A stretch of DNA of 64,000 nucleotides, taken from Impatiens glandulifera. Taxonomy: Eukaryota; Streptophyta; Magnoliopsida; Ericales; Balsaminaceae. Made by a program: the position numbers and the translations under genes. This document shows, piece by piece, positions 1 to 12,564 of this stretch. Each line of letters begins with the position of its first letter. Position 1 is the stretch's first letter. Where the stretch lies: assembly GCF_907164915.1 (NCBI RefSeq), contig NC_061870.1:23225348-23289347 (forward strand). The letters run 5' to 3'. The notes under the pieces are model-generated. The model did not search any database. It saw nothing but the letters and a program-made list of their open reading frames with translations, and was not told the DNA's origin.

Positions 1-3000
1 ATTTTAATCCATTAGTTAAGTGATTTTATGACTATAATGACAATACTGTAATATAATAATTATATATTAAGGAGATGTGTATAATTGGTGTTTGAAGTAT
101 AAGTTACCATTTAAGTGATTATGTACCAAACTAACTAGGTTAGGTGGCCAACAAATTCAAACATTATTTCCCACTTATGTTTGTCTTCTCACTCCACAAT
201 TAGAATGTTCCTAATTAGAAAAATGTTTTAATATAATATGTTGTAGCAATTAGAAGAACTTAACATGTTTTGTCACATATTTGACACCACACTCATCTCT
301 TTATTAACTATTATATATTTTTTTTTAAATCAAACAAATTCATTTCAAAGATATAATTAAATTGTTATGAGTAGAGAGAAATTAACTATAAGAAAATCTC
401 TTACTCCTAATATTAGGTTTGATTTTAATATTCTCTTAAAATCAACTTAAAGATTACGAGATTTCTCGATAACCGATATCATGATTGTGTTTGGGCTTTG
501 GTGTTTTTGTTTTTATTTTGAAAATTTATAATTTTTTGTGAGGAATAATATATTTTTAGTCAAGAAGATGATAGTGAGATTTTCAATATTTTAAAAATAA
601 TAAAACACTTAGATAATAAATTGATTTCGTATTGTATATTTTGAATGTTGTTTTTATTTCACTTCGAAAGTAATTGTTTCATCTTCAACCCTTCGATACA
701 ATTATAATTAACAATGTATTTATTTTTTCTAACCTAACAATAAAAAGAAGTGAACATACCTGTAAGGAAATGTTAAGGAAAAATGGAGTGTGTCAAATCA
801 ATAGTTTAGCACATTATGTACTTTTCAATCCTCATTGCTAACTCATTCTACATAAACAATTTGGAAGAATCCAAACACATGTTTTAATTTATTTTAAACA
901 AATTCAATCCAACAATTTAGAAAAATAGAAGAATAAATAAAGATCTAGAAACAAACCACTACCCAAATGTCATAAATATTTATGATAAAAAATCAAATAT
1001 CAAGAAAAACTACAATACAATTGAGAATATCCTATAACAACTCAAAAGATAAAATCACAAATACATGATTAGCAAAAAAAATCTTTAAATTGAGGTGTAG
1101 ACCACTAAATATACTAACTTTTTAAATAAAATTAATTAAAAATATTAAACAAAATTTTCTATTATCAATTATTATGAATCGAGACCAAGACTAACCCGAG
1201 ATTTGAGGACGCCGAGTTGGAAAAAAGTTATTCTTATACTTTGTTTAACTTCAGTGTTATATTGAAAACATATAATAGTTTTATATTTAAATTAACAAAA
1301 AAAAAAATATTCTAGTTAGTTAAATGTTTTACATCAATTTTAAGGTCACATATTTAAAAATGTATAAAGCATTTTTTTTTTATAAAGATATGATTTCTTA
1401 ATAGAATTTTGTTGGTAGCCAAAATAAGCATCAGAGTTAACCATGGTTCAAAATCTGTTCAATTAAATGCACCATATTCTACTAACAAAACTATTGTCAT
1501 ATTATATGTCTAAGATAATTTCTAACCGAAAATTTCATTTTTAAATTCATTTTTGTGTAAATATCACATCAAACAGTAATTCTTCTCCCACTGAAAACTC
1601 ATTCTCAAATTCAAAAGAATATTCTTATAATATTCTTTTTTACATTAACTTTTATAACTTCTTAATATCACCCATATATTTTATAATATTATACATCACA
1701 CTAAAATATTTTAATATTATCCCATTATTTTAAATTTAATTGTAAATTAATTATAAAAATTCAATAATACACAAAATAAACATTATAAAAAATATTGTAC
1801 AAAATAATACTATTTGATAAAATAAACATTATTAAAAAAACATTTCATTAAATATTCTTCATTATTATAATTTTTTAACATTATTATAATTTTTGAACAT
1901 TATTATAATTTGTTTTTGAACATTATTACCAATTTTAAACATTATTATAAATTTATGTTATATAAATAAAAAAAATTATATAAGTAAATTAAAATAATAA
2001 ATTATATAAATAAGTTTAATATATAAAATATATCTAAATTAAATATAGAATTAAATTAGAAATAAAAAAAAATGAGATTGATGAACAGTGCAAACACATA
2101 TTTGTGTTTGCAAGAGAGACAAAACAAAATGGCTAAAACTGAACCCATTTTGGGTTTGGGGATGAGTGTCAGTTAGAGAAAAAATGACTTCCATTTTAAG
2201 TTTGGTATAAAGCTGTGATATTAAATCAAAATCACACCAATTTCCAATTGAAGAGATTGCCAAAATCAACACAACACCCTTGCATTATAGACTACACATT
2301 CCAACAAAACAAAAGTGATCTCCAAAATATGTTTTTGTGTGAAAAAAGTATTACATAGAAAAGTTAATATTATATAAGTTAATGCAATTTTACAAGGCTT
2401 AGTTTGATTGAAAGAGTGTTGAAATTAGCATTCAAAACAAACCCAAAAAAATCAAAATATTTCATAAACATTAATTTTATCAAACTTGGAACCCATTAAC
2501 AAATACATTCAATTAAATAAATAATATGTTGTTCAAATAAGATCAAATCAAAATTACTCAATAATTAAGTGAATATAACAATTTCATATCCATCTAGGGA
2601 TTACAATAATAATTTCAAAATAAAAAGTAGTTTTACAAGTCAGTGTATTCTATTTAGAGATTTTTTTTTTGTAATTATAGATTTCGTATTTTTTTTACAA
2701 GATACAGATCATATTATGTTCACAAAATAAATTTAAAACTCTAATAAATATAAAAATAATAAATATGAGATATTATAAATTTATAAGTTTTTATTTGTAA
2801 TCGTCCTTGGGCTGAATTAATATAGATATCATATTGAATCACCAAACATAATATTAAAATAAAAAATCATTCCACAAATTTATTAAAATATATTATATTA
2901 TATTACAAGTTTAGAATAATATTTTATAATATATATATAATTAAAAAATCTAAATTTAATTAATTGTTATAATTTATTATTTACAACTATATTTATGCAT

Positions 3001-4423
3001 GTATCTCATCTTCTTATAAGAAAAGACCATTAAAATTTTCTGAATCAATAGAATTATAACAATCTTTTAGTTTTGATTCATAGGTTTCTCTCTTTATATG
3101 CAATTTTAATATTATTATTTAGGTGCAGTAACAAAAGTGTGGATATTGGGCTGAGATTCTGAGTTCCATCCTGTCATGCGGGAGTTCTGCGCCTAGTTAA
3201 ATAGTTGAGTGTGTTTGCGGACGAATAAAAAAGTAAGAAATTTAAAAGGTAAAAAACAAAACATAAAAAAATGAAACAATGCATAAAAAGTGAAAAAAGA
3301 CGACGCTTAGTTTTAAAAATAGAATGAGAATAAGAATATAACTGATAAATGTTAAAAATGAAAATGAATATAATAAATATAAGTGTAGTGTTTAATTAGT
3401 ACTATATAATTTATTATACATTAATTATATTGAATAAAAGAAAAATATTATTATTATTTATAACAAAATATTAATATTTCATCTCAATTTATATAGTATC
3501 ATCACAGAAATACATTCGATTATTATTATTATAATTTATTAATATTTTTTTGGTATATATTATACTATAAGATTAAAATAATATTTTAACAAAATTAAAT
3601 TGACATTGCTTTCAAGGTGAGACTAATAGCTAGAGCAATGCAATTATTATTACTTTTTTTATTTGGTTCATAACTAAAGTTTATTTTATTAATTTTTCTA
3701 TTAATCAAATTATTTAATTCATTTACTAAAATACTAAAATATTTTCTATTTAATAAAAATATATTATATATTATATATTATAATTATCTTATAAAAAATT
3801 TTACCAAAAAAAATACTTACTTTCTCAAAATCACATGAAAGTCTTGTAAAGTTTATTTAAAATAAAATAAAAACTACCTAACAAGGTCTTCATTATTTAT
3901 AATTACTATATGATTTGACTGATAAAATTAAAAAAATGAAGTGATCAAAGTTAAATATTGAGTATATAAAATGCATTATTGAAAAATGTTATTACAAGAA
4001 TCCAATTTTAAAAAAAAAAAACTAAAATTAATTTAATCTTTGTTTTTTTTTTTAATAAGTAATATAATGATAACAAAAGGTGTGTGTGGATGGGTTGATG
4101 ATGCACCAGAACACTAAACGCAGGAGCAAAGCAAAGGCATGATTGAATCACCAAATGGAAATGGTCACGCCCATCTCACACTGTTAGGCTGTAATCGTTT
4201 CTTGTTTAATTTGTCTGCGTCAGAAAATTATGCCGCAAAAACCGGAGATTTTCAAGCAGAAGATTATAAGAATTTGTTTGTAGACCCTCTACTAGGTTTG
4301 ACAATGCATGCATAAGCCAAAATACTCGAGGACCCACGTTCTATCCTTCTCTCTATTGACTGTTGAAACACACTTCTCATGATCCTTTCGTAGCTATAAG
4401 CAAAATTTGCATCAAATTGATCA
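1..4423. other. AT-rich intergenic DNA upstream of the LRR receptor kinase
   Basis: No convincing coding region is seen here; the only short open frame (about 2.05-2.27 kb) has no recognisable domain. The stretch contains long A/T runs, about five imperfect 19-23-bp tandem units built on CATTATTATAATTTTTGAA (about 1858-1958) and a short hairpin near 2089-2110 (arms GCAAACACA / TGTGTTTGC). The last 350 bases probably hold the promoter and leader of the downstream kinase gene. I see no other gene or complete mobile element. Confidence 0.6.
1858..1958. repeat. AT-rich minisatellite, about 5 units
   Basis: The phrase CATTATTATAATTT recurs at intervals of roughly 19-23 bases with slightly different tails (TTTTAA, TTTGAA, GTTTTTGAA and so on). 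It is an imperfect tandem array in noncoding DNA with no sign of a function. Confidence 0.6.
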
Positions 4424-4513
4424 ATGAGAGCTGGTGCTGTTGCTGTTGCTGTTGCTGGTGGTGGTGGTGGTGGTGGGTGTTCATCATTCAGTGGCGCCGC
4501 AGGTTTGCATTAG
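4424..4513 (+). CDS. Upstream ORF (29 codons) in the leader of the receptor kinase
   Basis: An ATG at 4424 opens a 29-codon reading frame that stops at TAG 4511-4513, about 150 bases before the most likely start of the kinase gene. It encodes an alanine/valine-rich then glycine-rich peptide because it runs over a GCTGTT repeat followed by a GGT repeat (about 4434-4478). Plant uORFs of this size often lower translation of the main ORF. Whether this segment is transcribed is inferred only from its position. The peptide looks like translated microsatellite rather than a conserved regulatory peptide. Confidence 0.4.
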   Translation: MRAGAVAVAVAGGGGGGGCSSFSGAAGLH

Positions 4514-4659
4514 CTACTATTGGATTGATTGATTGATTGATTGATGGTCTTTTTAAGAGAAGAACTTTTAAGTGGTACAAGGGTTTTGGTGGGTTCGGTT
4601 CAATTTCCTTTTTTGTTTTCATTCAAATTGAACTATTGATCGGTATTGTTTTAAGCTAT

Positions 4660-7074
4660 ATGGATCAAATGGGGTTTCTTCTTTTCGTCTCCACTCTTAT
4701 TTGTTTACTGTTATTGAAACCTATACTCCTCTGTCAGTGTCAACAACAATCTCCCAATACGGATGGCTATTTCGTCTATAATTTCTTGCAGACAATGGGT
4801 TCAATTTCATCTCAAAATCCATCTGGTCCTGTTTGTTTTTGGGAAGGTGTATCCTGTGATTCTAAGAATGAAACTGTCACTGGGTTGGTAGCTTCTGGCT
4901 TTCGTTTATCTGGTTTGATTCCTGAAAACTCAATTGGAAAACTAAGTAATCTCCAGTTTTTGGATCTAAGCAACAATGAAATAACTGGTTTCTCATCTGA
5001 TTTCTGGAGTTTAGGTTCACTAAAGTCCCTCAATCTCTCTTATAATCACATATCTGGGAATCTCCCTACCAACATTGGGAATTTTGGCCAACTTCAAATT
5101 TTAGACCTTTCTTTTAACAATTTCTCTGGGACAATTCCTCAAGATATAAGCTCTTTATCTAATCTTCAAACTCTCAGGTTAAACCAAAATGGGCTTGAAT
5201 CCAGAATTCCATCCGGACTTGTGATTTGTAAGTCTTTGGTTTTTTTCGATCTTTCCTCAAATCAACTTGCGGGTATGCTTCCGGACGAATTTTTAGCTGC
5301 ATTTCCGAATCTTAAATCTCTCAACATTGCTGATAATATGATTACTGGCCATGATTTAAATTTTTCGCGGCTTAAGTCTATTACATATGTCAATATTTCG
5401 AGGAATCAGTTTCAGGGTTCTGTAGTTGGTTTGTTTCAGGAGCCAAGGGAGATCATTGATTTGAGCCGAAACCAATTCCAAGGGAATATATCACAGGTAC
5501 ACAATTGGTCTAGCCTGGTTTATATTGATTTATCTGAGAACAAGTTTACTGGAGAAATTTCAGCTAGTTTTGGAGAAGCTAAGGATTTAAAGCACCTTAA
5601 TCTTGCATATAATCTGTTTTATCCACGAGAATTCCCAAATATCAACATGCTTTCGCTGTTAGAATATCTTAACTTATCTAGAACAAGTCTCGTCGGTCAT
5701 ATTCCAGTTGAAATCTTTAAATTGGATCATCTTGGAACTCTTGATGTTTCCTTCAACAATTTAACAGGGGAGATTCCGTTACCAGTCTTGGAGAAGGTTA
5801 TTTCGATGAAAAGATTCAATTTTTCATATAATAACTTGACCCTTTGTCCTTCCGGTATCTCTCTCTCGGCCTTTCCATCAGCTTTCATAGGCACGACGAA
5901 CATTTGTCCGATCGCTGTAAATCCGGATAAATTAAGAAAGAAATCTAAGCATCGTCAAGTACTGTTTCTTGCATTGGCTTTAGCCACTTTATTGGGATGT
6001 TTGATTGCAGCATTGTTGATTTTCGTCTTTGGCTTTGGCTTTGGCTGCGGTAGAAAGATCATCGAAAAACAAGGAGAACCAGTACTCGTGGGAGAACGCG
6101 ATATTTCAGGCTCATTCTCCATTCATACTGATTCAAGTACATCATTCCCTGTTGTGATTTTCGAGAAACCTTTGTTAAATTTAACGTTTGCAGATCTTTC
6201 GTTCGCTACTTCACATTTTGATCAGGCAGGTTTGTTGTCTGAAAGTAGATATGGTCCTATCTATAAAGGCACCCTACCTGGCGGACATAATATAGCCGTT
6301 AAAGTTTTGGTTTTCGGTGAACGTGATTCAATCCTATCTGTTCAAGAAGCTGGAAGAGAACTCGAGATTTTAGGACGAATGAGACATCCTAATTTGGTTT
6401 CTTTGATTGGATATTGTTTGTTGGGTGAAAAGAAGATTGTTGTTTACGATCACATGGAGAATGGAACTTTGGAAAATTTACTTCATCATCGAGGAGAAGA
6501 GAATTTGATAACTGGTTGGAGTTTCAGGCATAAGATCGCGTTAGGCATTGCCAGGGCGCTTGCATTTCTCCACCACGGATGTTCTCCTCCAATAATTCAT
6601 AGGGATGTGAAAGCGAGCAATATTTATCTCGATCTTCATTTGGAACCAAGATTGTCTGAGTCAGGGCTAGCCAAAATCTTCGGAAATGATGATGGTTTAT
6701 CTTCGGGGTATTTGAGTCCTGAATTTAACATTCAATCAGTATCTGGCTCTGGCTCTGGTTCTGGCTCTGGCTCTGGCTCTGGATCAGGATCGGAGTCCCT
6801 GAATCCGAAGTTTGATGTTTATGGGTTTGGAGTGGTTTTGTTAGAGTTGGTGACTGGGAAAAAGGAGACGGGAGATTTGGTTCGATGGATTAGAGATTTA
6901 GTGAAGAAAAACGAGGGTTCGACAGCTATTGATACGAGGATTAATGGATCGGCTTCGAAAAATGAGATGGAAGAGGCTATAAAAATTGGATATTTATGCA
7001 CATCTGATCTTCCTTGGAAAAGACCAAGCATGCAGCAGGTTGTTGGACTTCTCAAAGACATTCAATCAAACTAG
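4660..7074 (+). CDS. LRR receptor-like kinase with degenerate kinase motifs (At2g24230-like)
   Basis: Single-exon gene of 804 codons from the chosen start. ATG 4660 (or 4669) is preferred because it begins a classic signal peptide ([19 protein letters not shown]); an in-frame ATG at 4537 would put 41 unlikely residues before it. Order: signal peptide; LRR N-cap with the Cys pair around CFWEGVSC; about 12 plant-type LRRs; one membrane segment (about residues 431-460); kinase domain (about 507-804). The layout matches the Arabidopsis At2g24230 type of plasma-membrane receptor kinase. The ATP-anchoring Lys (AVK, K548) and the HRD motif (D649) are present. The glycine-rich loop reads SESRYG, and the magnesium-binding DFG triad is replaced by ESG (residues 667-669). 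A Ser-Gly dipeptide tract (6742-6792) follows the SPE motif. It is probably a pseudokinase or a weak kinase that signals through partners. Ligand unknown. Confidence 0.9.
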   Translation: MDQMGFLLFVSTLICLLLLKPILLCQCQQQSPNTDGYFVYNFLQTMGSISSQNPSGPVCFWEGVSCDSKNETVTGLVASGFRLSGLIPENSIGKLSNLQFLDLSNNEITGFSSDFWSLGSLKSLNLSYNHISGNLPTNIGNFGQLQILDLSFNNFSGTIPQDISSLSNLQTLRLNQNGLESRIPSGLVICKSLVFFDLSSNQLAGMLPDEFLAAFPNLKSLNIADNMITGHDLNFSRLKSITYVNISRNQFQGSVVGLFQEPREIIDLSRNQFQGNISQVHNWSSLVYIDLSENKFTGEISASFGEAKDLKHLNLAYNLFYPREFPNINMLSLLEYLNLSRTSLVGHIPVEIFKLDHLGTLDVSFNNLTGEIPLPVLEKVISMKRFNFSYNNLTLCPSGISLSAFPSAFIGTTNICPIAVNPDKLRKKSKHRQVLFLALALATLLGCLIAALLIFVFGFGFGCGRKIIEKQGEPVLVGERDISGSFSIHTDSSTSFPVVIFEKPLLNLTFADLSFATSHFDQAGLLSESRYGPIYKGTLPGGHNIAVKVLVFGERDSILSVQEAGRELEILGRMRHPNLVSLIGYCLLGEKKIVVYDHMENGTLENLLHHRGEENLITGWSFRHKIALGIARALAFLHHGCSPPIIHRDVKASNIYLDLHLEPRLSESGLAKIFGNDDGLSSGYLSPEFNIQSVSGSGSGSGSGSGSGSGSESLNPKFDVYGFGVVLLELVTGKKETGDLVRWIRDLVKKNEGSTAIDTRINGSASKNEMEEAIKIGYLCTSDLPWKRPSMQQVVGLLKDIQSN
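6742..6792 (+). repeat. Coding hexanucleotide repeat giving (Ser-Gly)8
   Basis: TCTGGC-type hexamers encode eight Ser-Gly pairs plus a final Ser inside the kinase domain, between the SPE motif and the conserved DVYGFG helix. The first part is nearly perfect and the last units are TCTGGA/TCAGGA. It is likely length-polymorphic in the population. It lengthens the loop after the activation segment. Confidence 0.9.
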
Positions 7075-8640
7075 CATGCAGCATGAACTGATGAACCAAA
7101 ACCAAACTATATTATGATCTTCTTTGTTGGCTTAAATTTTGATTTAGTTTTGAACAAATTGGCTTCTTTTACTTCATCTATCTTGGCTACTTCTTAATCG
7201 AGGCTTACTTTCATACCATTTAGTCGTATCAATAAGTTTCGAACTTAAGACATTTACACAATAGACGACATAAAATAGAAACAATTTGTTCTTTTCTTAA
7301 AAATTTCGTTTCTTATGATTTCAATGTAAAGGATTGTCTATGGTTTATCCTTATGATGTTTAGCAAACAGTTTATTGCAAATTTATGGGTGTTTATGGAG
7401 AAGGTCGTGGCTTATTTATGCACATCATTTTTTTTTTATCATTTTAAATCATACTTTATTTTGTATGCAAATGAAATTATCACTTAAAAAAATATAAATA
7501 TATAAGTTGTATAAATTATTGTTGATTAATTTGAAGTATAATAAATTATATATATCATATAGTTTTGTGTTAAATAGGCCAATTTAAAATTATAATACAG
7601 TTTCAGTTAAAATGTGATAGAATATTGTTTTCCTTTTTATTATTTAATTTTAATTATTATTTATTATTCTTAATTGTTATATTTTAAATAAATAATTAGG
7701 TTTTTTATTTAATATACATATAATATATAATTTGTTTACACCCAATATCCCTGATTTTATGCTACTATTTTATTTAAGTGAGGCCCAATTTTCTTTAGGA
7801 TTAGAGAAAGTTAATATGATTTTCCAATGGATAGTAATATTTGGATACTTAGACACGATTATTATTTTAGCTCTAGAAAAAAATTAAGTTAATAAAAACA
7901 ATTGTATCCCCGGACTTTATCCCGGAAAAATTTAAGATTCGAGAAATTTTAACATGCGTATCAATTTTTTAACATTATTTTAAAAGCTTTAATAAATATG
8001 TCTTGATATTTTAAAATTAATTATAACAATAATTAATTTACGATGAAATTTCAAATAATCTTTTAGATTTGAAGTAATCAAATTAAAATTTGATTTTTAG
8101 AAATTTATATTTAAATTAATAAAAAATAATTAATTTAAAAGATTATTCATTTGATAAAGAACTCAAAAGAACGGCTAATTAATTTTCAGTTTAAAATCAA
8201 TAAAAAGTAAACGTATAGAAACATATTTTTAACCAGATTTTTTTTGTTTGTAGTTTGATGATACCCGAGAAAGAGTTTTCGCACTATGTTCCTTTGTACC
8301 CGTTAAAAAGGTATTTACTTTATAAAATCTTGACTTTTTAGAAAATTAGTTGTATAACGTTTTATTTAATCAATTATTCTTCCGGTTCTATAATGTACGC
8401 ACATGTTTTTGTATATTTAAAATTCCAACAACAATATTTAAATGCTAGTACATGTAGCTGATGACAATGATTGAAAAGAAATATATCTAAAGAATATAAT
8501 TAGTTTAAAAGACAATAGAGTTTAAAAATAAATTTCAAACAAGCCCTTATCAAATTAATTTTATTGTGAAAATATTTTTAAAATATTTTGAAATCATTTT
8601 CTAATTTTTCAAATTTTTAGAAAATGGTTTGGTTTCAAAA
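7075..8640. other. AT-rich intergenic DNA after the receptor kinase
   Basis: The 3' UTR of the kinase gene probably occupies the first few hundred bases. The rest is AT-rich with no open frame or recognisable repeat family that I can support. Confidence 0.5.
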
Positions 8641-8659
8641 ATTTAAAACTAGAACCAAA

Positions 8660-10620
8660 CATGCTTTATGACCAGTGTTATCGGTCCTAGGTGTGAATTC
8701 CATCAGTCCAAGGCTAAAACCATCGGTCCTGGGTTGGAACTCCTCGGTCAAGGTGTGGGAGTCCCCAGTCGGATGTGGGAGTCCTCAGTTGGGTGCATGA
8801 ATCCTCGGTCGAGTGCGAGAAAGATTCCCCGGTCGGAAGTCGAACCCTAGTCAGATTCTAGCTAAAATTGGGCAAGATTTTCTTAGTCAAAAATCAAACC
8901 TCGGTTAACTTATGGCTAAGTCTCGGTTGGAGGTTAGCCTTGGACTAACCCTTCTCAGTCGTCAAGAACACCAAACTGGAAGTTTGGTGATTTTGTCTGA
9001 GGATTGGATCCTTTGATCCAAGAGTATGGAAAACTTCACAATATTTTTAGGATCATTTTACATCATTCCGATGTTTCATTCAATCGAGATGATGTTTCAT
9101 ATAATCCAAATATTTTTGTCACCAAAAACGGGTTTATATTTTTTAGGCTTTAACGAAACGTAAGGAGCTCGTGAATGACTTTCTTATGCTTCATATAGTT
9201 GAATGAAACCAAAACATTAAAACTACTTGTTCATTTTGACCAATTTAAGAACGAGAATTTTTATTTTTATAAAAATTTTAGTTTTTGATCAAACATTATC
9301 GGGATGGATTAAAACTGATCCAAATAAGTTCCTAACATCATTAGAAACATGTTGAAAAACTTTATGGGTGGCTGTTCTTGAACAATAACTCAAGAACATA
9401 TAACCCCATTTTGGAATTTTTCAAATTCAAATTTAGGCTCTAATCTAGGTTGATTGATCGGGTTTTGCTTAAGCATAAAGCTTACAAACAATCCTATGAT
9501 CGTTTTCCAATAAAAAAATGAACAACCAAGCAATATATGAAACTAACAAAACCAAAAAATAAAATTTCAATCTAAACTGATAATTCGAAATAAAGTGTGA
9601 TTGGAAGTTTACTTGGAGTTGGAGAACACTCCTTAACTCAAAAGGAAGCTTTCTAAATGCTTGAATTAGAACCTTTATGCCTTACACAAAAATTCGAAAT
9701 TTTCAAAAAAAGCCTTAAGTTTTAATGTCATATTTTATATAGAGCTTGATTGAGTGGGGGAAACTTGATCTATTTTTTTCATTGATCAAGTGGGCTAGAA
9801 TAAGTCAAACAATCATTGACGACGTTTTGACTATTCTCTGGTCAGTTGCCAGTATATGCAGTAATGATGCTCCTAGGCGTAGAGGAAAAGATCACCGGAG
9901 TAGGGTGATCATTTCACTTTTTAACGAAGACGTTAAGGGCGCGCGCGTGAGAACGTTGGGCATTCCGTCCACATCCCGTTAGCGCTCGAGAGTTTCGTCC
10001 GCGTTGGAGCAGCGGTTTGGTGATCCGCTGCTTCGCGAACGCGTCTTCCTCCATTGCAGCGGGCGATGCAGTGTGTTCTTGGGCGTTGGATGAGGATCCA
10101 GTGCTCATCCGAAGGCTGTGGCTTCTGCTATTCTTCTGAGTTTCGGGCACACATGATCACATGCAATTTTAAGTCTTGAAGCTTATTTGAAATTGATTTT
10201 TTTCAATCATTTTTTTGCTCCATTTTCAACCTACAAAATAAAAAAATAAAATTAAATATGACATTTATTTTTCCAATTTATTTTATTTTATTTTTGTATA
10301 TTTTTGTGGTTTAATAAATGATTTATTTGAGTTAAAATGGATACAACATTTATCCTAAATTATTTATTTTAATTCTTCTTGATTTTCTTAAAATTAAATT
10401 GGGATAAAATGAATACAACATTAATTCCAATTTATTTTATTTATTTATTATTGTCCATTATTTTAATTAATTAAGATTTAATTATGACAATAATTAATCC
10501 AATTAATTAATTAATGATGCCTTGACCTTAATTTTAATTATTTTGATTTTATTTATCAAAATAATTATTTTAAAATTCATAAATTGGGGTATGAAAAATT
10601 TTAGTGCTTACAACAATTAA
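8660..10620. repeat. Unclassified repetitive-looking block with a GC-rich island
   Basis: From 8675 to about 8850 degenerate units of roughly 25 bases recur (TCGGTC...GTGGGAGTCC...CAG), followed by related GGTT/CGGTC phrases to about 8965. A second anomaly is a GC-rich island at about 9890-10145, very unlike its surroundings, rich in CG dinucleotides. No domain is recognisable in any frame. The composition suggests a decayed LTR or an internal part of an old retroelement, but I found neither matching LTRs nor a target duplication. Confidence 0.3.
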
Positions 10621-10743
10621 CAAAATTATTTAGATAATTAATACTGATAGAGTTTTAGTTTTTATAAGGTGTAATTGTCAAATTAAGACTCCTTATTGGG
10701 CCAATTAAAATTTTGGACATCTTCTTTCAAACCTCATAACGTA

Positions 10744-10752
10744 GACTTTTTA
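10744..10752. repeat. Target-site duplication (left), GACTTTTTA
   Basis: The nine bases GACTTTTTA sit directly outside the left terminal inverted repeat and recur exactly at 17532-17540, directly outside the right one. Nine base pairs is the hallmark of Mutator-like insertion. Confidence 0.9.
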
Positions 10753-11412
10753 GAGAAATTGGAGCAAATGACCTTAAAGATCCCCTTATTTGCATCTGTG
10801 GTCACCGCATAATTTTTATTGCGCTGGTGATCACTTTATATTTTTTTGACAAAAATACCCCCATCAGGTAACGCGATGGGCCTTCACGTTTCGCGAAAAG
10901 AAGAGGTTCTTTATATAAATACTCATTTTTTTTTATTTTGTTATTTTCCTTTCTCTCTCTTCTCTCTCTACTTCGTGTTCTCTCTCGCGACGGCCACGAC
11001 GACAGCGACGGAACCCTATACGAACACATATACAGATCGACGACCAAAACCCGTCCTAATATCATGTGTTCATCTTATTGTTCATTATACATATTGATTT
11101 ATGTTCTTATTTCCATTATGTTCATCTTCAAATCCTAAACTATGAGGTTGTTCTTATTGTTCATTTTATTGTTCATCTTATTGTTCATCTTGTTCATATT
11201 GGTTTTTCATCTTTTCGATGATGATATTTGCAGATGATGCTCTGAATCGGTTCCGTTTCATGGAAGATTTGTGTGATCTCGGGAAGCGGCACGATCGTCA
11301 TGCAAAGGTCCATTGCGTTAAGCGAAGCGGCACGGTCGTCACGCGAAGGCCCATTGCGTTACGCAAAGCGACACAGCGGTCAAGCGAAGAGGCACGATCG
11401 TCACACGGCTGA
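10753..11412 (+). repeat. Left terminal inverted repeat of the MULE
   Basis: About 660 bases are matched in inverted orientation by 17531-17118 joined to 12343-about 12062. Landmarks shared by both copies are the terminal GAGAAATT/GGGAAATT, GCGCTRGTGAYCAC, the AACGCGATGGG block, a TATA box followed by a CT-rich stretch, TTGTTCAT repeats, and the GC-rich 21-base units (11282-11412). Confidence 0.85.
10912..10920 (+). promoter_or_regulatory. Inward-facing TATA box in the left MULE TIR
   Basis: TATATAAAT is followed by a T/CT-rich leader-like segment. The same arrangement is present in the right TIR on the minus strand (about 17365-17373). MULE TIRs commonly carry promoters that drive internal genes; function here is inferred. 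Confidence 0.45.
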
Positions 11413-12061
11413 CGTACGTGCTATGACGGAGTTGTACTTAGATTTGTGTAAAACACCAAATTCGATTTATATTATTTTTCAGCTAAATGAAGAATGTTTT
11501 TCTTTGTTTTGTTTGATTAAAGAATCTGTCATCTGCTCATATTTAGGCCTATTTGTCTGTCTTTCCTTATCAGTTAAGTTTCTAACTATGGTTGAGACTT
11601 TTGCTAGGGTTTACTTAGTATTTAAGGGCTTTAATTTGGATAGGTTTAGGGTTATGTTGAATATTGTGAACAAATATTGTATCCTCAACTCTATCAATCT
11701 TTTCTCTACTATATTTTCGTCTCAGTATATAGGTGTAAATCTCAATCGATTTGATATTAATTTCAAATAAACTCATTTTCAAATTAAGAATCTATAACTT
11801 ACAGTAATTAAGGTTATTTGAAACAACAAGGCCTTATAAATTGCTCAAAAAACAATTGTCACAAAGAACCAAATTTGAGATAATCCAACAATTAGATAAT
11901 CATTCACTAAAACCAGTGAAAAAGATACAACAGAAATAAGTGTATTATTAATCACCTTAAACAGTTGCCTTTCTAGGCAATCTTTGAACATCAAAAGATA
12001 CAAAGAACATTGAAAAACAAAAACTTCCAACAAAATCCGAGTCAGAAGGAAAAACAAAATT
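11413..12061. other. MULE interior, no recognisable gene
   Basis: AT-rich sequence between the two TIRs with open frames on both strands but no motif or composition typical of protein. It could be a captured host fragment (Pack-MULE cargo), but I do not recognise a source. Confidence 0.4.
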
Positions 12062-12338
12062 CCTAAGGGATGACCCTTCGCTACAAGGGATGGGCATTCG
12101 CGTGACGACCGTGCCGCTTCGCGTGATGCAATGGGCCTTTGCGTGACGCAATGGGCCTTTGCGTGACGACTGTGTCGCTTCGCGTAACGCGATGGGCCTT
12201 CGTGTGATGACTGTGCCGCTTTACGTGACGACCATGCCGCTTCGCGTGACCACAATGCCACTTCACGAGACACGAATCTTCCCTAAAATGGAACCGATTT
12301 AGAGCATTATATGTAAATATCATCATCGAAAAGATGAA

Positions 12339-12343
12339 CAACC
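12339..12343. repeat. Target-site duplication CAACC (left of nested copia)
   Basis: CAACC is repeated at 17113-17117, immediately outside the other LTR. Removing the copia and one CAACC rejoins the right TIR of the MULE as ...GATGAACAACC/AATATGAAC..., which matches the left TIR copy. Confidence 0.9.
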
Positions 12344-12513
12344 TAATAAAATAAAGAGAGAAGCTAGGGTTTCTTATTAGTAAACCTAAATAAACTAAAT
12401 GTAATGAAAGAGTTAATATAGTTAATGATTACAATAGACTGAAATACCCTTAAGTGCTAATAAATAAAATACCCTTGAATGCTAATAAAGATAATAAAAT
12501 AATATATCTAACA
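12344..12513 (-). repeat. 3' LTR of the nested copia
   Basis: Direct repeat of 16942-17112. On the minus strand it begins TGTTAGATATATT right after the polypurine tract. The expected terminal CA has mutated (the plus strand starts TAATAAAATAAAGAG where the other copy has TGATGAAATAAAGAG). Confidence 0.9.
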
Positions 12514-12564
12514 TCCCCTCTCAAACTCACGATGCAACAATAATAAGAATTGAGAGTTTGCCAG

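Noticed and set aside
4537..4659. Earlier in-frame ATG for the receptor kinase
   Set aside because: It would place 41 residues ahead of a well-formed signal peptide, and the ATG lies in a GATT repeat.
9746..10150. Open frames in the GC-rich island at 9.9-10.15 kb
   Set aside because: Overlapping frames on both strands without domains; explained by GC-rich composition with few stops.
11218..11770. Open frames over the MULE GC-rich repeats
   Set aside because: They translate the 21-base tandem units (RHDRHAK-type repeats) and AT-rich interior; not protein-like.
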